A stretch of DNA of 64,000 nucleotides, taken from contig NC_133106.1 of assembly GCF_022965805.1 (NCBI RefSeq), forward strand, positions 33,097,913-33,161,912, in the 5' to 3' direction. Shown here one piece after another: positions 34,598-44,423 of this stretch (position 1 is the first letter of the stretch; each line of letters begins with the position of its first letter). Position numbers and translations under genes: made by a program. This stretch comes from Primulina eburnea. Lineage: Eukaryota > Streptophyta > Magnoliopsida > Lamiales > Gesneriaceae. A model generated the notes under the pieces. The model worked only from the letters and a program-made list of their open reading frames with translations. It did not search any database and was not told where the DNA came from.

Positions 34598-34756
34598 TGT
34601 AATGCCCGGGAATTATAGAATTGTTAAACCAAGATTATTAATCTTCATTAACGGGAGACTCGGAGGATATGAGAATGCATGACATGCAATGAGGGAAGGA
34701 AAGACTTGAGAAACCAGGTGTGGCATGATCAGAAAACTAGAATTTAGAAGTTTGCA

Positions 34757-34985
34757 CAACCGCACCCGCGGTGCTAGCACGACCGCCCCCGCGGTGCATG
34801 TGCAGAAAATGTAGTGCAAAGCCGTAGCCACACCGCACCTGCGGTATTAGATGGAGCGCACCCGCGCTGATGACACCGCACCCGCGGTCTTGTAGGCAGC
34901 GCACCCGCGGTCTTTGCTTCGAACATTTTGGATATAGATCACCGCTTGAGCGCACCCGCGCTGCTACTCTCACCGCACCCGCGGT
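34757..34985 (+). repeat. GC-rich palindrome array in the U3 of solo LTR B
   Basis: Eight motifs of the ACCGCACCCGCGGT or GCGCACCCGCGC type lie in about 230 bp, ending about 50 bp before the TATA-like sequence. Count and position parallel copy A, but spacing and the order of the two motif types differ. Confidence 0.85.
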
Positions 34986-35982
34986 GATGCGTGTTGCATG
35001 AAGAAATAAGCCACGTTTCCCAGCTTTTGCATGCAATATATATAGACGAAGGACGCGTGATTTCTCTCAGAATTTCAGAAAAAAGGGCGAGGCTTTGGAG
35101 AGAAATATCCTTACGCCTTTTGTGAGAAATCCGTGTATTAGAATTCGAAGCTGAACGCAACAGCGTGTTCCTCTCGACTAGAGCTACACAAGGGCGTAAG
35201 TTTTATTACGTTTAGACATGTTTTGAATTTATGATATTGTCAGAATTGAATATGATTCAGATATAGTGTTTCTGCTACCGTAGACATTAAAGAATTGAAG
35301 TCAGATTACAAAGCAGACTGTTTATGTAATTGTTATGATTTTTGAAAGATATTGACTGAGATTCTATATCAGAATTGTGTTATTATTCAGAGTATGATTG
35401 TATCGATACCGATTATGAGTTTCAGTATTATATTTGTGATGTTCAGATTGACGGGGTTACTCAGATTGTATTGTTATGCCGTCGAAACATCAACTGAGTT
35501 AGATTGATCAGATTCAGTAATGATTTATATTTCATCGTGATAGCGTTGATATGAATCAGATTGTGTATTGTTCAGATATTGATCAGATTATATACTGAGT
35601 TGAGTATTGGTCAGAACAGATTGTGTATTGAGTTAGTCACTGACACAGTGTATTCGATATTGTCATTTCAGATTCGAGATGGACAGATTTGAATACAGGT
35701 CTTCGTCATCGTCAGACAGGGACGACAAAGGTATAATTCATGTGATATTCGGGAAGCATAACTCAAATTAGATTAATTTGAGTTTCCCAATAAAATCACA
35801 TACTAGATTATTGTTTATATTGTTATCTGATTATGCTTTGTTTACAGATTGTTATTCATTGCATTTAAGATAGGAAAGTCTTGACAGCCATTGTCAGACT
35901 TCTAGACGTTCGGTGTATCTCAACTTAGGAGTAGCCATTACTCCTATTGCCAGCCGTCGATACAGCTCAGACCGAAGTCTAG

Positions 35983-36042
35983 GAATAAGACGTACCGTCA
36001 CCCCGATTGGGAGGGTAGGTGACAGCCATTGACGTCTTATTC
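35983..36042 (+). repeat. Two-stem inverted repeat in solo LTR B
   Basis: Outer arms are GAATAAGACGT (35983-35993) and ACGTCTTATTC (36032-36042). Inner arms are GTCACC and GGTGAC. Confidence 0.8.
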
Positions 36043-36703
36043 ATACCGGGATCCCTAGAGTTATAGTTGAGTCGAGTCTAGACATGATTTGACTAGAACT
36101 GCATGTGTTTATAGATGTGGTTTCATAGACTATGAAACCCATTATTATTGCTTTCAGTCATGATAGCATGTGTTATTGATTTAGATTGTATATGCATGCT
36201 TACCTGATTTGAGTTGCATGTTCAGTTAGATTAGATTTCATAGATGATGAACTCTATTACTATTGTTATTGCTTTTATGCATGACAACATGTTTCATGAA
36301 TTATTATGTGTATATACATGATTACCATGTTTTATACTGGGATTTATTCTCACCGGAGTTATCCGGCTGTTGTCGTGTTTTGTATGTGTGCATGACAACA
36401 GGTGGGGCTGGATCAGGGTCGAGAAGATGACGAGAGAAGACGAGTTTAGCGTGGTGATTCCGGACTTGTAGCAGACTTGGTTTATTACTTGAATTTAGTA
36501 ATTGAACCTTAGATTTAGGTTGTACAGTATTGTACTTTTCTATTGAACTGTAGTTTTTATACAGATATGTATATTATGTAGATGCCATTACCTTCCGCAC
36601 TTTATTTTAAAAAGAAAAAAAAAATTTTAGACCTTGTTTTATCTGAATTGATAATTAAATCCCAAATATGATTAAGAAGATGATTAGCGTCCGGGTCCCC
36701 ACA

Positions 36704-37936
36704 ACCACTACCAAGGAAAAGGATAAATGGCTTGATGCAATGAACGAAGAGATTAGTTCACTAAAGAAGAACAACACTTGGCAGCTAGTAAAAAAACCAC
36801 ATGGTCAAAGAGTTGTTGGGTGCAAGTGGATTTTTAAAGTAAAAGAAGACTCTTCCACTGTTACACCAACTAGATTCAAGGCTAGGCTTGTAGCGAAGGG
36901 ATTCACGCATATAGAAGGTGTGGATTTTCATGAAATATACTCACCTGTTGTGAAACACTGCTCGATAAGGATAATTCTTGCATTAGTCCCACATATGGAC
37001 CTTGAACTCTAGCAACTCGATGTAAAGACTGTGTTTCTTCATGGAGAACTCGAAGAAACCATTCTTATGGAACAACCGGAGGGTTACATAAAAACTAGAG
37101 ATAAGAATAAGGTATGTTTGCTGAAGAAGTCATTGTACGGCTTGAAATAGAGTCCCAGACAATGGTACAAACGATTTGATGAACTCATGACTCAAATATC
37201 CTTCACAAAAAGTAAATTTGACAGCTGCGTATACATAAAGAAGGTGGACAACAACATAAGAACTCTTCTATTGTTATATGTAGACGACATGCTAATTGCC
37301 AGAGTCAACAAAGAAGAGCTTAAAACTCTTAAAGGCATGTTACGGTTAGGGATGGCAATGGGCCGGGACAGGGGCGGGTTTGCCATTACCATCCCCATCC
37401 CCGAATTCCATCCCCACCCCGATCCCCGCCCTGATCCCCGCTTTTTCGGGTTCGGGGAATCCCCAAACCCGAAACTTCGGGGATCAACTCCCCGTCCCCA
37501 TCCCCGTTTCAAAAATATTAATATGCCAAGACGATGACGAATTCGGAGATTTTCTCAAACCAAAAGTTATTATTATCTATAATTATTAGAGATAATATTA
37601 ATATCAATATCAATATCAATATTAATAATAAAAATATTATTAATATTTTAAAAAATAATATTATTATTATATTATTAATGTTAATAATACTATTATTTTA
37701 TTATTGATATTATTTCCGGGGCGGGTTCGGGGATTTCGGGGATGAGGATTGTAATCACATACCCGTCCCGAAATACATCAGGGATTTAAAAAAATCCCCA
37801 TCCCCGAACCCAAACCCGAAAAAATCGGGGATCCCCATCCCCGTTTCGGGTTTTCTCCGCGGGGCCCCAAACCCGTGGGAAAAGTTGTCATCCCTAGTTA
37901 CGGTCTGAATTTGAAATGAAGGAACTGGGGGAAGCA
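36704..37936 (+). pseudogene. Copia reverse transcriptase, two pieces around a MITE
   Basis: Resumes the frame after the solo LTR (KWLDAMNEEISSLKKNNTW) and has FKARLVAKGFTHIEGVDF. Stops occur at 37010-37012 and near 37147 (SLYGLK, stop). The catalytic box LLLYVDDMLIA is intact near 37273-37305. The hAT MITE interrupts it at 37347, and the final SEFEMKELGEA is at 37903-37936. RNase H and the 3' end are missing. Confidence 0.82.
37347..37896. mobile_element. hAT-type MITE (550 bp), TSD GTTACGGT
   Basis: Ends TAGGGATGGCAA and, on the other strand, TAGGGATGACAA. Identical 8-bp GTTACGGT lies at 37339-37346 and 37897-37904. Both subterminal zones are dense in CCCCGAACCC/GGGTTCGGGG, complementary to each other, around an AT-only centre (about 37570-37715). 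Confidence 0.93.
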
Positions 37937-37938
37937 AT

Positions 37939-38488
37939 TGTTATGAATATGGTTCGATTGCTCTGGTAAGAAATCTGGACTTCAACTTGATTGTTTGTTT
38001 TGAACGAACGCTAAAACTTCAAGCCGAATGTCGAAGTTAAACGTGATCGGTCACTATGAATCAAATGCTACGAACAATTAAATTTTGTAACAAGACACAA
38101 ACGATTTTACGTGGTTCGGTCGAAGACCTACATCCACGGGAGAATAACCAAGCCTTTTATTGATGTCAACTTTAATTGTTCTAGAGAAGTTTTTGCAGAA
38201 GAAAAAAGTGTACAAGACATATTATTGCCTCTCTTTTATAACTCTCGGCTTTTGGTTCCCACAGCCACCTGGATTCTTTCCCATGCTGTGTTTGTCAAGA
38301 TTTGCTCATTATCATCAAATCCGATTGTCCAGCTATTGTGTTTATCTCAACCACTTGCCAGCTAGGAGTCCTTGCAGCCGAAGAATTCTTGTGCTTCCCT
38401 ATCAGTTACTGAGTTCAACTATGATAGGTTTCTTGTCCTTCTGTATTAATATTGAGTGATCCAACTCTTTGTGAGACATACTCCAACA
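37939..38488 (-). mobile_element. TNT1-type copia LTR (550 bp), no target duplication
   Basis: In the minus sense it starts TGTTGGAGTATGTC at 38488 and ends ATATTCATAACA at 37939. It contains TTATAAAAGAG (promoter) and CAATAAAAGGCTTGG, then GTGGATGTAGG and CCGAACCACGTA, as in the LTR at 33356. The 5-bp flanks differ (GCAAT and TATTA). It abuts the truncated reverse transcriptase, so the junction probably arose by deletion or recombination. Confidence 0.72.
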
Positions 38489-38519
38489 TATTAATTTGGA
38501 TAATTAGTTCTTAAAAAAT

Positions 38520-38810
38520 CACATTTTATCTAGGGATGCTTATTGGGTCAAATCAATTCAGAACCAGTCCAAATTCAATTCGGGACCGCTTATTGAATTG
38601 GATCGGGCTGCCTGTAGAATGATCTGGAACCACTTGACACACAAAATTGGTGAAAGGCGTAGAAAACATTGATTTCAATCTGGCAATGAGTTGCTCTCCC
38701 AATCCGATTAATCCGAAACGGTACAATGCAGTACCCTTTAGAATTGGCATAATATGAAACCAGTTTCATTTGGTCCAATCAGGTCCCGTAAAATGCCTTA
38801 TTATCTAAAA
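38520..38810. other. Possible decayed hAT-type remnant
   Basis: TCTAGGGATGCTTATTGGGTC near 38531 resembles a hAT MITE start, and the stretch alternates CCGAT/ATCGG-type words. I find no matching right end or duplication. Confidence 0.25.
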
Positions 38811-38944
38811 AATAATTACAAAATAATGGTGACACGTAGCGGAAGATGAGGTGAAACCGTGAAAGAAAAAATTCCATATATACCACTGATTTCACCGGTT
38901 TTTTCCTTCTAGCGGGAGAAAACCGTCCTTTCGACGTCGACATA

Positions 38945-41282
38945 CACTACAAAAAAATACTCTTACAGAAGCGGTTTTTTCAATTTTAAGAGCGATTTTT
39001 AACCGCTTGATAACTTTTACCACCGGTTGCAAAATCGCTCCTCTTGTTGATGCTCTTATTTCTTATAGAAGCGGTTTTTTCAACCGGTGATACAAGTTGA
39101 AGCACCGCTTCTATTGTTCATTTTAGGTGCGGTTTGATAATGCTCGTACCCGTCACACATATTTACAACAGTTTTGAACCGTTCTTGTAGTTGTGTATTT
39201 AGGAACCGTTTCAAAGTGTTCTAAAAGACGTGAACTGTAAGAACAATCTTACACCGCTCCTACATGCCACGGATATAAAAGCGATTTGCAACAGCTATTG
39301 ATGTGGGAAATTAAAGCGCGGTTTGAAACCAATTGTAAATATTACAACGGTTTTGGACCGCTCCCATAGCTGTGCATGTAGGAGCCGCTTCAAAATGTTC
39401 TAAAAAGAGTGAGGTGTAAGAGTGTTCATTCACCGATCCTACACGCCATCAATATAACAGTGCTTTGCAACCACTATTGAAGGTAGAAACTGAAGAGCGG
39501 TTTGACACCGATCATACACATCATGCATATCACAACTTTAAGAGCGGTTGCAAATCACTCCTATATGTCATGGATATAGGAGCAAGAAATATAGGACCGG
39601 TGTCAAACTGCTTTGGAAACAGTTGGCAATATGAATGGTTTTACTCTGTTCCTATACGTTGTCGATACAAGAGAAGTTTTCAACCATTTCTAAATATATG
39701 AATATACAAGAGAAGTTTTCAACCATTTCTAAATATATGAATTTAGGAGCAGTTGTAAGCCACTTTTGAAAATATACTGGATGTAGGAACTTCTTGGAAC
39801 CGTTCCTCAAGCCAAGAATATAAGAACGGTTTCCAATCATTCTTGAAATTAATAATTTTAAAAACACTTCCAAACCAATCATGTGGCGATAAAATTGGAG
39901 CATTTAGGACCGTTTTCAACCAGTGAATTTAAGAGTTGTTTCAAATCATTCGTAAAACAAAATATATAGAAGCAATGTTTGAGTCGATAATTTAAAATGA
40001 TTTTAATAAAATTATTTGAATTGCTCCTAAATCCAATTTAGTAATAATTTACTATTTTACTGTATTTTATTTAAAACAAATATACATTATTTCGAAACAA
40101 TTCATCAACCAATAAAATAGATAAATAAATATTCATCAAATAAACAATAAAAACTTCATATTTAATATTTCAATCCACAAAATGAATGATATCGTTAATT
40201 AATAAAGCAATGTTATCCACACTAAATATCAATAATACTACAATTTCGAATATAAAATAATCCAAAATATTTCAAATTCAATGGATAAAATAAACATGTT
40301 TTTCAAATTTCTTCTAATCACTGTCTGACTCTAACATTGATGGAGATCTTCGACTTTCATGTGCATTTTGTGAAGTATTTGTTTGTTTCTGCATAATATC
40401 TGCCATAATAGCTGCCATTTAGGAAAAAAAATTAATTTAATATTATGCATTTATATAAGTACTTTAGAATCAATTCATTATTATTCAATATGTGGCTACA
40501 TGTGTTGGTAATAATTCTGGCTCACGAGATCCTCCAGCACTTCCAGTTATCATACTTTGAATTACTCTTGTAAAGATTTGGAGTTGATGTTCATGTATTT
40601 GTCTCATCCGCTCCATTTCTTCTTGTCTTTGTTCTTCCATACTTTTCATTTTATCTTCCATATCTCGTAACTTATTAGTAACATCAGAATTAGGGAGATT
40701 ACTCTGTTTTAAAAATAATCCTAAATACCGAACTTGACCAGAATGCTCTAGTCAAAATATTTCACTGAAAATATGCATATAATTAGTATCATACAATGTA
40801 TAATTATATTTAAAAAACAAAATAAAAATGTAAATAGACTATAACCGAAATACATCCTCATACACTTCTGTTGGTTGTATTCCCTTGGGCTTGTCTTGGA
40901 GATGACGCTGCACCGCATCATTTAGTAAATCCTAATAAAAAAAATTTTGTCAATAAAATAAAAAAATTTGAGAAGATATTTCAAAGCATTGAAACAATTA
41001 TAACCTTAACTGGTAGTGCTTCATCATCAACAAGAGCTCCTCTTTTTTTTTTTATTTATCGACTCAAAAGTAATATTTCAATTATCAATACGAGTTGGTT
41101 TTCTGTCATTTTCTTGAAACTAAACATAGAAAAAAATATTTTTTGATTAAATATGCAAAAGTTATAATATCTCAAGACTCAACTGTATTGAATGATATCA
41201 TCACAACAATAATATCTTGATTATATTTTCAAATACTAAGCATGAAAAATGTCTTAACAAAATTAACTACCTAAATCATATA
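38945..41282 (-). mobile_element. CACTA (En/Spm-type) transposon, one end
   Basis: CACTACAAAAAAATACTC at 38945 is a typical CACTA terminus. It is followed by about 1 kb of subterminal repeats built on A(G/A)AGCGGTTT and its complement (38960-39980), the usual transposase-binding zone. Exons of a plant transposase lie at 40320-41045 on the minus strand, reading toward this end. The other end is not in the window up to the copia at 43984. A solo LTR begins at 41283. The 3-bp duplication cannot be tested. Confidence 0.78.
40315..41045 (-). pseudogene. CACTA transposase, C-terminal exons
   Basis: On the minus strand, small coding blocks are separated by AT-rich introns. They are VDDEALPVK-type (about 41003-41040), NDAVQRHLQDKPKGIQPTEV (about 40860-40935), a coiled block NKLRDMEDKMKSMEEQRQEE with QLQIFTRVIQSMITG (about 40506-40745), and a final exon MAAIMADIMQKQTN ending SMLESDSD with a stop near 40317. 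The layout matches the C-terminal part of plant En/Spm-type transposases (Transposase_24 group). The catalytic part is not present. Confidence 0.62.
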
Positions 41283-41798
41283 TGTGAGGACTCGGACACT
41301 AATTCATTTCTTAATAATTATTAATGTCAAATATAACAATTAAGAAAAGTGGGACTAAATTTTTTTTTAAATATAAATGCGGAAACGTAATAGTAATCTA
41401 TCTGATATACATATCAATATCCAAGTACAAGTCATGCACTACATGTCTCTCTCTCAACTAGGTTCAACTACTATACATCCAGTGCTGAATCCTATTCTGC
41501 TTCTGGGCCCGGATCTCCACGCTAACTATAATCTCTCATCCTCTTCCTGATCCTGATCATGTCCCACCTGTTGTCAAGTACACATACAAACAAGACAACA
41601 GCCGGATAACTCCGGTGAGAATTACATTCCCAGTATAAATCATGTATGCATGCATTTTATATAAATAGATATAATAGCATGAAACAGATATTCATAACAT
41701 GTATCAAAATCAGAAACATGAATCAATACAAACTCCGAATCACACTCCGTGATTCTTATACTCTGACTCGACTCATCCTAATCTAGGGATCCCAATCG

Positions 41799-41855
41799 GA
41801 ATAAGAACATATACCCACCTACACTCCCGATCGGGGTGGTGGTACGTTCTTATTC
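41799..41855 (-). repeat. Two-stem inverted repeat in solo LTR C
   Basis: Outer arms are GAATAAGAAC (41799-41808) and GTTCTTATTC (41846-41855). Inner arms are CCACC and GGTGG. The bases differ from copies A and B but pairing is kept in both stems. Confidence 0.8.
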
Positions 41856-43036
41856 ACGGACTTTGGCTCTTTCCATATCGAACATCAGTAATAGAAGAAA
41901 CTCCAATTCTATCCACTTCGATATAACCAAACATCCGGTGTCTTGATCTATCTATCACAGACTAGGCACATCCGCCCTGGCATATCGGCCACTCGTCTAG
42001 GCGTATCAGCCCTGGCATATCTTGCCAAACCTCTATGACAATGTGCAATGGCCCAGTGACGATTCCATCACTATTGGGTACCTCTGTCACGAGATCAATT
42101 GTCTAAGACTAGGCGTATCAGCCTATGACTCAATACATAAATCAATAGACCAAAGATAACAATCACATCAATTGCAAATATCAATGCAATAAGATGAAGT
42201 ATGTGATTTTGGGAAACTCAAGTCCAATCAACTCGAGTTGTGCAATCCCGCATCAACATCAATTTATGCATTTCTCTTCTCGGTCTGAAAAAGTCGAGGT
42301 CTCGAAGTCAAATCTGTCCATATCCAATCTGAAATGACAATATCGAATAGACTGTGTCAATATACAGCTCAATTCAAGGCCTGTTCTGATCAATACTCAA
42401 ACCAAACATAATCTGATCAATATCAACGATATCATGATACCATCTCAATCAATACTGAATCTGATCAAAATCAATCTACTGATGTTTCGACGGCATAATA
42501 ATACAGTCTTGATAACCCCGTCAATCTCAACATCACAGATATAATAACACCGCTCATAATCAATATCAGTATATATGAATTAACAACTCATCTGATCCAA
42601 ATCTGAATAATATCAATATACCCAGCAATACAGTATCAATCAGATATCAATTCCAACACCTCATAATCGATAACAATGTCATTCTGATATCAAATCGGTC
42701 TATTCATAATCAAATCGACTGAAAATTCATAACAATTTCATACGATATCTGTTCTTCAATTCGGTTTCAATTATACGATGTCTTTATACGATGTCTAACA
42801 TGTCAAGAACATCATATATGAATCATATCCGATTTTGGTAATATCATAATTTCAAATCATATCGAAACATAACAAAACTTACGTCCAGTTGTAGCCTGCG
42901 TTGATAGCAACCCAGTACTGAAGTTGGATTCAAAATCAGACGGACGGATCAAAATATAAAGACGTAAGGATTTTCTTCAAACTCTCCCTTTCCTTTCCTC
43001 GTTCTCTCTCTTGTTTTCTTACTGAGGAATTGAGTT

Positions 43037-43044
<8 letters not shown>

Positions 43045-43113
<69 letters not shown>
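43045..43113. repeat. AT microsatellite at the TATA position of solo LTR C
   Basis: A pure AT tract of 69 bp followed by ACCATTTGCATG. Copy A has the short TATATATACTGCATGCAA at the same place. Confidence 0.93.
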
Positions 43114-43115
<2 letters not shown>

Positions 43116-43154
43116 ATTTGCATGTCTAAGCAACGTGTCCTCTTTTCACATATT

Positions 43155-43340
43155 TCAGGTGGCGTTCGGGTGGTCGAGAATTACCGCTCGGGCGCGGAAT
43201 GTTCTGCCCGCACTTATTATACACTGGCGCTCGGGCGGTCAAAAACTTCCGCCCGAGCGCCGAACTTGCTGTACAAATTCTAACCATATTGAACATTGGC
43301 GCTCGGGCGGTCAAAAACTACCACTCGGGAGCCAATAGTA
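43155..43340 (-). repeat. GC-rich palindromes in the U3 of solo LTR C
   Basis: Three degenerate units are built on GGCGCTCGGGCGGTC, spacer, then CCGCCCGAGCGCC. The central one (near 43226-43261) has arms of about 13 bp. The location matches the arrays of copies A and B, but the motif itself is different. Confidence 0.8.
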
Positions 43341-43468
43341 CTGCCCAAGAATTGTGTAGTTCCTATGTTTTGCCCAATTTGGTCTCGAAATGGCCCGGAT
43401 ACAATCACGTCAGCTTATAATCCATAATCTCAGATTAACATAATCAAAATCTCGGACATTACAATATA

Positions 43469-43978
43469 TGTTTAAACAATAGCTCTCTTATATCTAATCT
43501 ATACATGCCAAAAGTACACAAAAAGAAAAAGAAAAAAGAAACATGTAATATAATAAATCAATAGTATGAAAATTTTTATAATTATTAAAATAAAAAATAA
43601 ATATTATAATAGTATTAAAAAAATATTTATAATTGTTAATATAATTATTTATAATAAATACAAAAAAAAAAAAAAAAAAACCTCTGCGCCACATTTGGCA
43701 CAGAGGAAGGGGCGCAGCCCCCATTAATGGAGAAAAATTGGCTGTCTTCGAGATGGCCTTAATATCTAATTAATATACAAAAATTATGTTACAAATATTA
43801 ATTCTTATTTTAAAATATCGGATTAATTCATCTCATGCAATATGAAGAAATCCGTGAGATAATCTCATAAGAACTCTACTTTTTTTTATAAACAGTCTTT
43901 TAATATTTATTTTTTAGAAATGAAATATTTATACAAAAATTTATTTGTGTTCTTAAATACATGTGACGAACTAAGTAT
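43469..43978. other. A-rich DNA with a GC hairpin
   Basis: Mostly AT-rich, with an A-run (43661-43680) directly before a GC-rich hairpin CCTCTGCGCC, loop, GGCACAGAGG (43681-43706) and then GGGGCGCAGCCCC. This may be the end of an unidentified element. No gene is seen. Confidence 0.4.
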
Positions 43979-44423
43979 GAAACTGTTGTAAAAAAGTAAA
44001 AATTTATGGTAAAAAGTAAAAATCTCAAACTCTCAAAATTTACCAAACTACACACTTTATAATATTTTTCTCTCTACTCAATTGTGATTTTCTTCACAAA
44101 TGAGAGATCTATTTATAGAGTTTCATTACACATAATCCAAAAATAAAATATATCATTACCTACATCATCACACACAAATTTCTAACTTTACAACTCTTAT
44201 TTTCAACATTCAAATATTCAACAATTACTTTTTCAATATTCAAATATATTATTTCAACACTCCCCCTTGTGATAATGATCATGATACGATGATGTCTTCA
44301 TTACGTGTTTTGTACTGCCTCGTTAAAAACCTTACTTGGAAAAACCCATTGGGATAAAAACCATAGTAAGGGAAAAAGAGTGCAGTCACGTAAACTCCCC
44401 CTGATGTTGACATGAACAATTCT

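Larger units (their letters stand above)
34598..36703 (+). mobile_element. Solo LTR, family L, copy B (2106 bp), TSD ACCAC
   Basis: Starts TGTAATGCCCGGGAA, ends GGGTCCCCACA, flanked by ACCAC at 34593-34597 and 36704-36708. The copia frame reads EAT then TKEKDKW across the site. Sense is plus, with a GC palindrome array at 34757-34985, TATA-like ATATATATAGACG near 35034-35046, then a two-stem inverted repeat at 35983-36042. It matches copy A (12551-14760, opposite strand) over its length, by eye close to 90%. Confidence 0.9.
33950..37938 (+). mobile_element. TNT1-like copia fragment, broken by a solo LTR and a hAT MITE
   Basis: An internal copia piece without LTRs runs from the integrase C-terminus (33957) to just past the reverse transcriptase catalytic box. 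It ends at 37936 after MKELGEA, where another LTR begins. A 2106-bp solo LTR (34598-36703) and a 550-bp MITE (37347-37896) interrupt it. Each leaves an exact target duplication, and the protein frame rejoins across both. It is distinct in sequence from the copia at 2643-8383, though of the same general type. Confidence 0.85.
41283..43463 (-). mobile_element. Solo LTR, family L, copy C (2181 bp), TSD ATATA
   Basis: Starts TGTGAGGACTCGGAC, ends TCGGACATTACA, flanked by ATATA at 41278-41282 and 43464-43468. Sense is minus. It shares the end sequences, the CGGATAACTCCGGTGAGAAT block and the two-stem inverted repeat with copies A and B, but is more diverged. Its GC palindromes differ in sequence, and its TATA position has become a 69-bp AT microsatellite (43045-43113). 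Confidence 0.88.

Noticed and set aside
37939..38488. Solo LTR with target duplication
   Set aside because: Flanks GCAAT and TATTA differ, so this LTR is listed without that claim.
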